Positions 40,701 through 52,961 of a stretch of DNA of 64,000 bases are shown in pieces. A model generated the notes under the pieces. That model searched no databases, was not told the origin of the DNA, and saw only the letters and a list, made by a program, of their open reading frames with translations. This DNA is from Selaginella moellendorffii. Its lineage: Eukaryota; Streptophyta; Lycopodiopsida; Selaginellales; Selaginellaceae. The position numbers and the translations under genes are program-made. The DNA lies in assembly GCF_000143415.4 (NCBI RefSeq), contig NW_003314308.1, positions 39,801-103,800 of the forward strand. Direction: 5' to 3'. Numbering within the stretch: position 1 is the stretch's first letter; the number at the start of each line of letters is the position of its first letter.

Positions 40701-43447
40701 ATCTTCAGTCACTTACATGTTTTGCTGGATTGACAGGTATTTGGTTTGAGATCCTGGACATCGCTACGTGTGATGACTATGGACCAGCGCAACGAGCTTT
40801 TCAAGCGACTGAACGATGTAGAACGTTTGTCAGTGAAGGAGTGCGCTCAGGTTTCAAAGGATTTGAACCTTACGCTCCAGCAGGTTCGTTACTGTGCTTC
40901 AAAGGCATTACTTCAAGGAAATAATTTCAGGTCCTGCGGTACTCGTATGAGAAAAACCGGAGACTACGATTACAATCTTTAAAGGCTGCCGACGACTTCA
41001 TGGAAGTGTTCAGGAACATTTCAGATTTGCCTGGTGAAACTTTCCCTTCCAAAGACGTTACGAAACAGATCACAGAAGTTGCAAACGACGACGCGAGTGG
41101 TGGAGACGAAATTGATGACAATGGCAACCATGGCAATCATATCAGTGTTAACAAGTTAAAACCAGCGAGGTCGAGATTTCCTTGGTCTGATAGCGTGGAC
41201 AGGTACGTACTGTTTTTGTATTTTATTAATGTGTGTTGATTTATTGTTTTCTATTCTGTAGGGTGGTTGCCTTCGCATACGCAAAGCACCGGGCACTTAC
41301 AATGAATCGTATAATCTGGAAAGAAGTGAAAGATCTTCCTGCACCTCCAATGACGTGTCGCAGGCGGATATCACAATTGAAGACTGAACCTACTGTAAAG
41401 AAGGCGCTTTTCAACCTTTGTTCGCTACTAGCTGCTCGTTACGATCGATACTGCAGTCTCGAAGACCAGGAAGGTGGAGGCGGAGGCTTCGAATATGATC
41501 CAGAGGGATGTGACATGACCGGGTTCAAAGAGGCAGAGAGTCGTCGCTATTCTGAATACTACTGGGATAATCCAAGGGATCCTGCGGTGGCTTCTGCGCT
41601 GGACGAGTTTATCAGGTGCAAGAATCTCTCGCGCTCAGCTGTTAACAGGCAGATCCCAAAGAAGGGTGTTACGGGGTCGGGCAGCAACGCGCTTGCAAAC
41701 AGCATAGAGCCACACCGGCTTTTGAAGACACAAGGGGTGGCAACAAAAGTTTCGGTAAAGAAACGGGCCAAACGAGCAGCGAAAAGAAGGCCAGCTTCTC
41801 TTCAGATTGCGAATCCCGAGCAAGTTGTTCGTGCGTCTCTTGGAGCTGCAAATGCCGTGGAGTTGATCAAGCTCATCTTTCTCAACTCGTATGTCAGCGA
41901 CGGTCGTGTACAAGTGCCGAAGGCTTTTGTAGACGGCCTCCATCAGTTCAGACACTCGGATGTACATGCAGCGTTTAGTTTCCTGAAGGACCGAACCATG
42001 GTGGTAAGTGAGCTTCCAAATATTGCATTCGTTCGTTTGTGACGGACACTAACTTCCGCTGGCAGACTTCCGGCGGTGGTGAACTCTCATTTTCGTTGTC
42101 AGAAGAGTTCAACGCGAATGCCTTCTCAAGTCCTCTTCCGAGTACGACCTTCCACGAGTTCATGGCCTTCTCCGAGTGGTTTCAGCAGCACGAGGGAGAG
42201 CTAGATCAAGGCTGGGTTCCGTACGATTTGGAAGAAAATTATGGACAGCTTGTACACCTCCTTGGAAGGGTGACAGCCGGTGAGCTACGACTAATGCCAA
42301 GACTTCCGCGGGATGGAATTGGTGAAAGCGATGATCCTAGAACCATTGGATGCTGTATAAAGAGAAGGTTTGACAGTGCGGAGGCTGAACTGGAAGACTG
42401 TACTGCCAAGGCGAGATTAAGGGGTCTTGGGGGGCAGGATTACTTTCAAGCGGCTCGTCGCGAGAGAGGCTTTCCAGATATTCAGACTCTGGTACACCGC
42501 GAGGCTTTTACTACACCAAGTTTGCTGCACTCGCTGAGCATCGAAGAGGACAATATTCTGATAGATTTCCCGTCTCACACCGAAGAAGGGGAACAATACC
42601 ACGACGATGCAGGCAGCCTCTGCGAACCTGAGACTTCGGAAGCAGCAATGCGAGCAATCCAAGACGGTGGTGAGGAAGGCCTCAGTATGGAAGAGCTAGG
42701 GACGCGCTTGGGATTGTCCGGTAGGCCATTCACTGTCGTGCTTGAGCGTCTTAATGGTGACACTGTTGCCTTGTGGCTTTTAGGAAACCCGCGTGATATG
42801 TCTCGAGCCGAGCAGTACGTTAAGGAGCTGGAGTGGTCAGGTCGCGTGAGACGGGTATACTGATTAGAGGTTTAGTTTGAAGTTTTATTAAGAACTATCT
42901 CCCTACAGGTGAATGCTTTTGACCACGTCCGTGCGGTAGTGCAGCCTCACTCAAGGCGTTACAATCTTCGATTTCCGAGCACGACAGAAGCAGAAGGAGA
43001 GGATGCGGAGACGGAAAACACTCAACCGATCCTTCCCTGGTTCACTTCCCAAGGGACTGTCAACACAAGCGTTTTGACGGATTTGAGTCGCCGTGTTATA
43101 GGCATTGTCATGGCCAGTCCTGGCATTTCCGAGGTAAGAGTTTTGTGTCAGCCAGCCCAACGCATCAATCTGTTCTGTGCTGCAGGAGAATCTCCTTCGG
43201 CAGATGGACGTGTTGAATCCACAGGTTGGTGACAAGAAGGTTTGGTAAGTTTGCTAATTGGTTCAAGTGTCGCTTGCAGACTGCTCGGGAACTGGTCAAC
43301 TTGCTTCTTGTGGATGGTAAGATCGTTATGAGAAGCTCGACGTTGGAAGCAGTGGCTCCTCCTCCTTTGCTGGGCAACCTCACCACCAAGAGATGTCACA
43401 AAGTAGTACATTATTATGTAAATAGTCTGGACACTCTGGCCGTTTAG
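37755..43447 (+). CDS. TFIIIC B-block-binding subunit (tau138/GTF3C1 type), 1593 aa
   Basis: Fourteen exons keep one frame: 37755-37809, 37881-38205, 38288-38627, 38819-38881, 38938-39129, 39179-40300, 40379-40681, 40737-40883, 40931-41202, 41262-42003, 42066-42854, 42909-43133, 43186-43224 and 43280-43447. The protein is the largest TFIIIC subunit, which binds the B box of tRNA genes and recruits TFIIIB for RNA polymerase III. The signature B-block winged helix is at residues about 127-165 ('GVTQNELGKEFKVEGNKLFY', 'LRSLEVRGLIVRKS'). Another helical segment reads 'FVRLHHFLW'-like in exon 6 ('KMVRVRMLHHFLWSY'). A basic nuclear signal (KKRAKRAAKRR) lies near residue 1108. Length is a little below angiosperm homologues. 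It is divergent from a PPR relic 60 bp upstream. No stop or frameshift was found. One 27-bp stretch in exon 11 (GT...TTTTAG) is kept as coding because it is too short for an intron. Confidence 0.9.
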
Positions 43448-43519
43448 TATGTATAAATCACGAAGAATAAATGGTAAAGTTAAACCATATTAAAACTTTC
43501 ATTCCATAACCTTCTTAGG

Positions 43520-44180
43520 TACTATGTAGCCATTCCCTCGAAGCATCCCATAGCTTTCCAGCGAAGATCTTTCATCGCAGCCATCCACATCCCAATGCAA
43601 GTATCTACGATAATCGATCCATCTTAGTGGGAAGCCAGCAAACCTTCTCACAGACGTCATTAGAGGAGAGGGCCCAGCGACATGGCTAGTGATATTGCAA
43701 GCTTTTTTTGCAGTACGCTTGAAAGAAGCATCCTCCTCGGTGATGAAGTCACTGGACAAGTGAGCGCGATGGAGGGTAAACGAGAATCGATGCCATATCC
43801 GGGACACCGTCTCACTTAGATCCCAGCGGGGTCTCCAAGAGTAGTCCTCGTATGCTCGGGAGATTTTACGCCGTTGCGAGTCGAAGTGCTGAGAAACGAA
43901 GAAACGAAACTTTAGATCGGCAATATCATCACAACACATAGGTACCTGTGAGCTCTGGGTGGACCTTTGGAAACTGTGTAGAGAGATGTGGATCTTCAAG
44001 AAGAACGTTTCACCAAAGTCTCAGTGCCCGAGAGAAGGAAACAGGAGAGAAACTTTGGTAAGAAGGTGAAAACGCCAGCAGAGGCTATGATGGAAACTTT
44101 TCTGCCAAAATCCTGCAAAACTTCGTGTAAATTCTTCTCTTTAGAAATTAAGCAATTCTTCCAAAGACCGGAAACAATGC
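43520..44180 (-). pseudogene. Truncated 3' copy of the BRE-like gene
   Basis: The minus strand carries the C-terminal third of the gene at 52962-54812: 'EVLQDFGRKVSIIASAGVFT', 'KIHISL.SFQRSTQSSQVPM', 'SWRPRWDLSETVSRIW' and 'DFITEEDASFK'. The N-terminal exons are missing and the last exon has lost bases around Y-C-N. It lies tail to tail with TFIIIC. Confidence 0.8.
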
Positions 44181-44236
44181 TTTGCCTATGGGCCAAGAAA
44201 TCAAATAAGTAGGCCCCCATTTCGGAGCAGACACCC

Positions 44237-44488
44237 TTGCACCTGGCCGACCCCGAGACGTTCACGAAACCAGGAGCTCAAAGATCCATTGCCGCTGGAC
44301 CCCTCGTCTGCGTCACATCTCCAATGAGTGAATCTGCGAATCTCTCCATCTTACCTCACGAATGCCTAGAGCACGCCCACATTCCCGCACTCACTCTTGG
44401 CATCACATTTGTATCTTTTCTTGCCTCGTCCATTAGCAAGCTAAGCTGTACCAAATATCAACGAACCAAAAGCATGTCCCGAGTTTGA
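44237..44488 (+). other. Orphan open frame, 83 codons
   Basis: The reading has plausible amino-acid composition ('ANLSILPHECLEHAHIPALT') but no family is recognised, and splice context is unclear. It may be a gene fragment. Confidence 0.2.
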
Positions 44489-44716
44489 TATCCGACAGCC
44501 GGCAGACTTAGCATTTTAGCATTCTCCCATGGCTTCTTCTCCCATGCGGATCGGTGCCGCCTCTTTTCGAGAATTCGAAGTTTTCGAGGGAATAAAACAC
44601 TTCTGTCCTTGGTGAAGTGGCGGAACACTTTTAAAGTTTTACTAAAAAAAACATTTATTGTATTAATCCATATAATCAAATGCAAATAAATCTAAACCAA
44701 ACATTTTATTCATAAA

Positions 44717-46180
44717 TCAAGCTTTTATGACTTTCTTCACCAAATCAACGCTTTTGGCTTTTCGTTGGTTGGCATGTTTTATAAGAGCCGGCAGCTCCCA
44801 GTCCAAAACCCTGTCACCAAATATAACTCTGGCAATACCTTTCACAATAGTTAGTTCCTCTTTGAGTGCCTGTCCTTCAGCAATGGGATACTTGTTCATG
44901 TTGAATGCATTCTTTCTAAATGTGGCAGTTCCCACAAGTACATTGGTCGCGATTTTAAATTCTGGAACGTATTCAATTTTTCTTGCTGCCTTTGATGCAT
45001 TGACTGCTGCTGCACTCATGTTGCCATTCATTTCTTTGGTTAAACTGTCCAGCAAATCCTTGTCACTTAATGACTTGGGATAACGCTTCTCCATATTTTT
45101 TACCTCTTCAGTTTTACCCTTCTGCTTGAGATAAGCAATCTTCAATTCCACGTGCTTCCTAAACTCTGGAATACCTGAAAGCTTCTTCTCCTTACTTATC
45201 AAAAACCCAATAGGATCAATCACTGCACACCCAACCCATTCAATTCCCATGACCACAACATAAAACTTCTTAAACCTGTGGCGTTTGATGTTGTCTACCA
45301 AGGATCCAACCCCATAGTTCAAACCTTGGTAGAGGCCAAATGTCCACTTTTGGTTGCCTTTCATCTCAAAGATGGATCTTCCGGCAACTTGATTGTTGTC
45401 ATATGTAACAAGTCCTCGTACATCAACTGCCTCACGACCCTTTAGATGAGTTCCATCTTCGTGAATGAAGGTGTCACCTGTGAAACTAAATCCCGATCGA
45501 TCTGACTCTCTAGATGAATTCGAAGCCCGTGATCCTGGTCGAGATGGATCTGGTACCTCTTCAAGCGCATCAGTAATAGAGCTCATATCAAAACTAGATA
45601 CAGCATCTTTCTTCATGTTCTTCATGTCCTCACCGTCAAGTAGTTCACCTTTCTTGGGAGCCAAACCGGCAAAGACAGGAAACATGGCACAAGCTACTGG
45701 CCTGTACTGCACTTCGGTCAAATTGGGCCTGCGTGCGTAGCATTCTCCAAACTTTTGCATCTCCAGAATGACTTCCTCCAGCAGGTAACTGGAGACTTGT
45801 TTGTCGAACTTTGTAAGCTTTCCATCTTCAAATTTTGTTATTTTACCTTCCTTCACTTGAACAAATGGATTGCACAGCTTGAAGATGTTCTCATCCTGCA
45901 TGGCGTTGGATGCAATATCAGATGCATTGATGATTTTCCTAGCCATCTTGCTTCTCCTTGCTCTCCTGGTACACGGCTGAAATGCCTTCAATTCTGCGCC
46001 ATTTAATAGCCTGACTTCCTTTCCGTGATGAACTTCTCTTCTGTACTGTAAAGCACTTGGACTTATGTGCCCACAAGAAAAAGTCTCCTGATTGTGCGCA
46101 AATTCAATATGTCCAGTGATCATTTCTGGATTGAATGCAAATTCAGTGAATGGGCCTGGACATTTCCCAATTGTCTGCAA
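44717..46180 (-). CDS. Unrecognised intronless ORF, 487 codons (about 417 from an inner Met)
   Basis: A long uninterrupted frame in a region where other genes have many short introns. A second Met ('MARKIINASDIAS') about 70 codons in may be the true start, because the first 70 residues read less like a folded protein. Visible parts are a mixed helical N-terminal region, a serine/acidic linker ('DPSRPGSRASNSSRESDRSG'), a central segment 'GNQKWTFGLYQGLNYGVGSL', a lysine-rich helical part ('VELKIAYLKQKGKTEEVKN') and a basic C-terminus. No signal peptide, membrane segment or catalytic motif is seen. A single exon and nucleoprotein-like composition would fit an integrated non-retroviral RNA-virus nucleocapsid gene or a lineage-specific gene. 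I cannot decide between them. AATAAA signals follow the stop. Confidence 0.55.
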   Translation of the reverse strand: MQTIGKCPGPFTEFAFNPEMITGHIEFAHNQETFSCGHISPSALQYRREVHHGKEVRLLNGAELKAFQPCTRRARRSKMARKIINASDIASNAMQDENIFKLCNPFVQVKEGKITKFEDGKLTKFDKQVSSYLLEEVILEMQKFGECYARRPNLTEVQYRPVACAMFPVFAGLAPKKGELLDGEDMKNMKKDAVSSFDMSSITDALEEVPDPSRPGSRASNSSRESDRSGFSFTGDTFIHEDGTHLKGREAVDVRGLVTYDNNQVAGRSIFEMKGNQKWTFGLYQGLNYGVGSLVDNIKRHRFKKFYVVVMGIEWVGCAVIDPIGFLISKEKKLSGIPEFRKHVELKIAYLKQKGKTEEVKNMEKRYPKSLSDKDLLDSLTKEMNGNMSAAAVNASKAARKIEYVPEFKIATNVLVGTATFRKNAFNMNKYPIAEGQALKEELTIVKGIARVIFGDRVLDWELPALIKHANQRKAKSVDLVKKVIKA

Positions 46181-46250
46181 ATTATAGCAATCATATCTGG
46201 GTTGTATACAAATTCAAGTCACCTGGAGACACGTCATTGAATAGAAAATA
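46100..46250. repeat. Tandem duplication at the 5' end of the orphan ORF
   Basis: Two imperfect copies of 'atcatttctggattgaatgc' followed by 'aaattca' lie at about 46120-46170 and 46189-46235. The first lies within the N-terminal extension of the orphan ORF, so that extension may be non-coding. Confidence 0.5.
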
Positions 46251-46700
46251 TCTCATTATAAAAGGTCTTCCACGCCATGTTGTCCTGGCACAACTCACAC
46301 ACTGCCGTGTTTACATAATTTATGTAAGTGGCAACCAAAAGTGCAAATCAGCCACAAACTCAAAGAAGATTGCTGAAAGAAACAGCAAAAAAAAAAACAA
46401 ACCATTCCCCAAGACTGGAATTCCTAGCATATGCCAGCTAAAATCATTCCACACTTCTTCATTAGATTATAAATTGACCAAAATGCTTAGGAGTAGGTGG
46501 AAAGTTCAAGGTTAAGAGTCTTTTCGAGCAAATTTTCCTAGAAGGCACAGTATATGTCTGGTGCCACGCCAATGATTTGACGAGTATACGCACATTTCTG
46601 TACAAACACAAGTTTGTTTTTGTGATTTAGGGTTTGGACTGAAGGCTTGAAAGAAATAGTAAATGAACAACCTAGAAAGGAACTTTTTTTGTTTGATTCA
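46250..46700. other. Spacer, no gene seen
   Basis: No recognisable coding sequence or transposon ends. Confidence 0.4.
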
Positions 46701-49700
46701 AATGCTAACAATTGTCATCTTGGTAGCTCTTGGTGTTATTGCATTGCATGATTATTACAATGTGTAGGTGTATTGAAACACTCAAGGCTAGAAGTGGTGG
46801 TGCTCCAAATAAAACTTTGGTTTGGTTTAGAGGAACTCCAAATGGTTATTTCAATGGTTTTGCATGATGTAGGAATTAGCCTGAAAAGTTTCAAAGTTGC
46901 AAATAATAAACCACCATTATAATTGAGTTTGAGTTTGAGATTGCTTTTCATTTATATTTTACTAACTTGCATAAAACTTCAATATTTTTAGCAAGGGAAA
47001 ATGACATTTAAAGAATACATTGAAAAACTTATTTTCTTGATTAGCCATGTTTTAATAAAAGATCTAAATTAAAACAAATTTTACTTCATTGATGGTGTTC
47101 ATAGTGAGAACATAAAGCAATACTTTGTGTTATTCCCAATTTATAAAGAGTTTAGAGGAGTATGGTTTATCAACTTAATAATGATAAACACAAGTCTTAC
47201 AAGCCTTTGAATAGTCATTCAGTTGAGAATTGTTATGGGCACAAAAATGGGAATAAACATCACAAATCTATGGTGGCTATTTCAGGGTTGAAGAAGCAAA
47301 TTTTTTATGAAGAATTATAAACAAGGTTATTATCATTCTAGCGAGCTTAGATACTATAAAGCTAATTGTCCAAAGCTAAAGACAAATAACATAGCAAGAA
47401 GAATGGTCAATTTTTTATTGATGGTAATTTAAATATTAAGAAAAATATTATATCATGAGGATGATGAGGAAGATTGTTTTATTTGGAAGAAGAGGATTTT
47501 AGTCACTATTTGTCAACTCAACTGTGTGTGGAACAAAACAAAGGCTGAAGACACTTGTGCATCAGTTTTAATGCTTGAGAGTATATTTTGTGGTAGTCCA
47601 ATGCAAATTTTATGATAATAATTTTGTTTTGCAAATTTATTAAGGAGCACATTTTAGTAATATAAAGCATTTTGTAAAAGGTATAGCTACTTTATACAAT
47701 ATTTGATATTTGTGTAAAGGGGTTAAAAGCACTAGTTAACAAAACCATAATTGTGGAGACTTTTTATCTCATGATCATTCATTGCATGGATTTTATTCCT
47801 AGTTGAAGAAAGCCTATCTTGCTTACATAGTGGTGTTAAGGATATATGGTTTAGAGAGGGAGTTTAACCTTCAGGTATTATGCTCTTTCATTACATTTTT
47901 AAAATGGGTTTATACTTTTGAGTTATCTGATATTTATTTATGACTTCAGAGACCAATTCACATGTGGGGGAGAGGCAGTATTATGACTTATAGTTGGCTA
48001 ATATTTTTCCATTTGAATTTCCTTATACATTGCCTTTATTATGAGTGTGAGATTACACTAGAGTCAGAGAAGATATAAATCTATTAGTATCCATTTCAAT
48101 TAAGCTATGTGGAAGAGTAAAATGTTAAATAATAAGTCAAGGAATTACTTAAGTTTGGATTTATTCAACTAAGTAAGTTTTTGTTTGGCACATCAGTCTT
48201 ATTTGTAAATAAGAAGGATGACTTAATGCAAATATGTATTAACTATTGTGTTTGAAAAAGAAAATGGTGAAAGATAAAATGTTAATATTACATATAGATG
48301 ATATCCTAGACAAATTTGGTGAAACCCAAGTGTTTATTAATATTGATATAAGGAGTGGATATCAATAGATTACAATGGATAATATCTATCTCTAAAATAA
48401 ATTCAACATGAGTTTCAAACATTTTAAGTTCACAATTATGCCATTTAGATTGATGAATATATTAGCTATATTTGTTTGGTTGATGATGGAAGTGTTTAGG
48501 CATTATCTATATGAGTTTGTGGAGATTTTCTTGTTGAGCAAAGCTCTAATACTTCAACTTACTAACCTATTTAAATCTTATAAAGTAATTTGTGATGTGA
48601 ATGGTTATACATTGGGGGAAGTTTTCATGCAAAAAGGACAACCTATTATATATAAAAGTTAGACTTTACATTTTGTGGAACAGTGATATTTCATATATGA
48701 GGAAGAGTTACTTTCAATTGTAACAATAGAAAAGTGATTAAGCAAACATCATGTTTTTCAAACATAAAGGCACTATCTTTATTGTGTAGTGTCTATGATA
48801 TTGATGAATTATAAATATTTTGTGTATTTATTCATATAAAAGGAGTTAAACACTAGGCAAACTCATTATATAGTCAAACTCATAGAGTTTGGAGAGTTTC
48901 CTATCAAGTATCATTTGGAAAAAATGAATATGATGGCAAATGCTTTATCATATACTTCTTATATAACAAAGTTATAAATATAATTTTATCATCATTTGAG
49001 TAAAGTGATAAGTGAGTTTGGGTAGTCAATTGAAGTTGCTCAAACTCAAGATGTTGAGATGGTTTCATTGCAAGCTTAGATAGAAGCATTAGTGGATGAG
49101 ATTCTTTACTATAATAGCCATATAGACGTGTTAGTTTTATTCTACTATCATGATTATTTAGAGGCTGATTATTTTAGAGGGAAGAAGACATAAATAAAAC
49201 ATAATATTTATTAGAGAAATATCCTCAAATATTACAAATTATATAAGCTTTATCAACAAGTAAAAGTGTCACAGAAGAAGCTAAAAGGGCTTTTGCAACC
49301 TTTGCTTATTCTTCAAAGCTATTAGTATAATATCTCTACATACTTTATCACTTATTTACCATGAATACAAAGGTATTGAGTAAATGTGGGTTATAGTGAA
49401 TTAATGAAGTATATGTAGTTGTTACCTCTTTAAAAGATTTCACTACCTCAAACTTGGTTATAGTCTACTTAGAGAGTGTTTTTTTATTTTGTTTGCCAAA
49501 GGATATCATTAATGATTGAGACTCAAAGTTCATTAGTGGATTTTAGAAAAACTTTATTTAATTATAATTTACTTAAAGAAGGTTTTCTCTGATTTTAGTT
49601 TGCTAGAGGACATTAGTAATGATTAGGATTCAAAGTTCGCTAGTGGATTTTAGAAGAACTTCATAAAAGTTATGCAAGTGACTTAAAACTCTCAAGTGAA

Positions 49701-50350
49701 ATCATCCTTAAATAGATAGGTAAATCAAGTGTGTAAATCAAATGATGGAGATATGATATACTGTAGCATTAGCTAAAAGTAGAGATAATAGAATTTATAT
49801 CTTCTATGTAATTCAATTATAACAATAACCAACACAGTGACAATCATTACTTTACCATATTTAGAAGGTATCCCAAAACAACATTAGAGTTAGAATTGCA
49901 TTTGATTAAGGATAATTTGGATAAGTTTGATTTAGAAATGATTGATCTTGCTACAAACCTTAATGAGATTATAGTGGTGTATATATGGAATTTGTAAATA
50001 GTCTAGAACATAGTGGAGAATGTTGCTAATGAACATCATCAATTTAGAGAATATAATGTGGGAGACTTTTTTTTAATGCAAGTGATTTTTATGTCAAATG
50101 AGTGGTAGAACACTTTAGTGCTTTTACAGAATGAGAAAAGTGACAAATTTTCTCACAATTATGTTAGTTTATATAAAGTGTTATAAAGTAGCTTATCAAA
50201 TGTGATTGTTAGCTGGAATAAAAATTCATTTGATATTTTATGTCAATCATTTGAAAAGTGTACTATCTTAGAGTGAAGAGCCTAATGACACCTTAATGTA
50301 TATGACTTTGAATAATAGATTAGAAACTTAAATAGAATTCCCTAAAAAAG
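46700..50350 (+). mobile_element. AT-decayed Ty3/gypsy retrotransposon
   Basis: Reading through stops on the plus strand gives gag (46730-47130), a zinc-knuckle remnant near 47340-47390 ('YYKANCPKL' with Cys changed to Tyr), and RT from 48180 ('FVNKKDDLMQICINY', 'INIDIRSGYQ', then 48408-48662 'FKFTIMPFRLMN'). RNase H follows ('VICDVNGYTLGEVFMQKGQP'), then integrase pieces near 49480-49740 ('LPKDIINDWDSKF', 'VKSSLNR'). The consistent Cys-to-Tyr and Gln-to-stop changes and the AT richness fit long-term deamination of methylated cytosine. The gag part is shared with 60640-61130. No LTRs were identified. Confidence 0.75.
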
Positions 50351-52586
50351 GTGATAACTGGTGCAATTCATCTTTGGGATAAGAATATTGTTGAAGGGGA
50401 AGAATTGTTAAGCCTTAACTTTGACCACATAATCAATTTGTCAACTAAAGGATATATTATAATATGGATTTAGTGTAGAGTACCCTAAGGGCTCATAATG
50501 GTGTGGTTGTGGGTGATGAGAAGGTGTAATGTTGTCTAGATGAAACTAGACTTCTTTATCTTTATCATTTTGTGCCGAGTCATAACACTTATAATCGTGA
50601 GTTGCTCATAGGATTTTAGCTTTATTATAACTAGAGTGTGGGAGTTAGTGAGACTTATTTGGTGCTAAAGAGAGCTTGGAAGATATAACTGATCTATTTG
50701 CATCCCAAGGCAAATAATGGTGCTATAGAGAAATTGACTAGGTTTTACTCATTTCTTCCAAGTCAAGAGCCTTTAATGGCCTCCAAATAGATAAGTAGCC
50801 CTCTAAAGTCTAGATACAAAAGCTTAGAGTTGTTTGCCTCTTATCCTCTAAGGCTTTGGTGGTTTTCAAGTGGAAAGTGACATGTAAAAACTTGGATGCA
50901 TAAATTGGCTTGTTTGTGTGGAAGAACAAATCATTTAGACACATTGCCATTTTGGGAAATATTAGTGACATTTCCTTATATCTAAAGGCTGAAGTTAGTG
51001 GTAGAGATGCTTTCAAGTAGCTCTAGGAGCATGTTGGGCATCATTATGCCCACACAAGCAAAGAGAGTATCAAGAACTATCTTTTATTATCCCTTCCTTT
51101 GACAAATGTTTTTTGTAACAAGTCAATGTAGAGAGGTCTCCCAATGGTCTAGGAAAGCTCCCAGCAAGGGGCTTAAGAAATCACAGTCCACAACATTTCC
51201 CCTACAAAGGCATCACACATAATTGGGAGATTGACCAGCTTGTGGCATATATGCTTTGTAGTGTCTAGAGAGTGGCATGCCCCACTTAAGAGCCAATATA
51301 GCTCAAAACTGCTATTTCTTCAAGACTAGAGTATTCTCCAGTGAAGGTCTCTCCTAGATCAAAGCACTATTAACAATTGCCACATATGGCATTTGCTTCA
51401 AGAACAAAATCCCCATCTAGCAAACACTGTCCCAATGGCAAAAAAAACTCGCAAAAGCTACAAGACATGGTCCCATGACAAATGAAAAAGAGTGAATTGA
51501 CGGTATTGTAGCTCAGGGTGAGTATGACACTTTGCCTTGTTGCCATCTCCCTATAGGAAAATGTGGCAGTGACAATTCTTGGCTAGAAGTAGTTGTAGAT
51601 GATGTTGCATCATCCAAATCACCATGCCACATCTTGGAAACATGATCTAAGATGCTTAGCCTCAGGCATACATCACAAGGTATAAGGAGAGACGATGCTT
51701 GGGTGCCCTTGGTGCTCCTGCTACTGTTGTTGCCACTGTGGGCATAGTAGAGACCCACACCAAGCAATTAGGCACTATACTTGCATAAAATCTAGGATGG
51801 GCTGCCATGAAGAAGAGGCATGATAGGTTTGCTCCTGGGTTGTTGCCACTATTGGTTTTGTTGCTAGGAGTAGAAGCTCTCTCCCATCCTATCTACTTTC
51901 ACTAAATATTCATCCACAGCCTTAGCTGAAAGTTGCTAATGGGAAGATCTTTCTCACCTAGTGCTGTCATAATTAAAGTGACTTAGGAACTAGATATTCA
52001 CTCTTTAGATGTGCAAGAGAGGATGGAGACAAGGAGAGATTAGAGAGAGAAGAGGCAATGTAGTTAGAATGTGTGAGCCTGAATACATGCTAGTGATATA
52101 TTTGCTAGCTCGACCACTCCAAAACAATATTGAAAGCCTGGACCCATTATTAGCTTCACAAGCTTAAAGCGTTTATTCTTCCAAATTAAATTTATGGGTC
52201 CAACTGATTTACATGGCAGCAGTAGAATGATGGGGTAGCTATTGCATTTCTGTCAACTTCACAACCAGCCTGTTGCAATCCTCAATCATTTAAAAGAACG
52301 AGAAGATAGGCTCTAATCGATGAGCTGAACACACCTAGGGTAGGCTAGAGTCATTCTTCATATGACGAACACAGGAGTGACATAAGGCGGGCAATATCAT
52401 TCGAACATAGATGCATTTACAAAGATTCCAATCATAGAAATAGTCGGCAGGCTATCATTTTGACTCTTCTGCTAGGAATGCAGTCATTAAACCGGGTAAA
52501 GGAACCCTTTAAATTGTACAGCCCCTACCAAGGAGAACTTGCTCCTGCTAAACAATAGCACTCAACCCAGAGAGAAGTAGAGAAAA
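50351..52586. other. Spacer, no gene or element recognised
   Basis: Moderately AT-rich sequence with only short frames, such as 51513-51767 on the minus strand. It may hold old transposon sequence, but nothing could be identified. Confidence 0.35.
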
Positions 52587-52862
52587 GTGGAAGAAACAAA
52601 GAAGAAAGAGGCAAAGAAATCAAAGATGCATGTCACTCGTCTGCAGGAGCAAAGAAATGGAGCGCTCCAACTCATACCTCAAAAGAAGAGGGTTGTATTC
52701 CCTCCGTACATGGCCCAATCAATAGCCGCAATTCTTGAAACCTGGTGGCATCGCGAGCAGTACCCCGCATCTGGATTGGGCAGGGACAAATTCTTCGTCT
52801 CGCAATCCATGATCGCTGCCTGGACGTTCATGCAATGCGAGGGATCCAAGACTGTAGCATAG
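52587..52862 (+). other. Unrecognised small ORF, 91 codons
   Basis: It starts with a lysine-rich leader (MEETKKKEAKKSKMH) and has a tryptophan-containing end ('ETWWHREQYPASGLGRDKFF'). It lies 100 bp downstream of the BRE-like gene on the opposite strand. It could be a small gene or part of the BRE 3' region read backwards. Confidence 0.3.
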
Positions 52863-52961
52863 CCCGTGCATGGGTTTCGAGATCTCACTAAAAGAATTAA
52901 GGACTAAACTTGGCAGCAAACCTTTTCCTATGTCATTAGAGGAGGTGACCCAGCGAGATGG

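Noticed and set aside
42772-42800. A 27-bp intron in TFIIIC exon 11 (GT...TTTTAG)
   Set aside because: Too short to be spliced; the segment is divisible by three and reads through in frame.
46150-46515. 121-codon plus-strand ORF
   Set aside because: It is antisense to the start of the orphan ORF, partly low complexity and without recognisable features.
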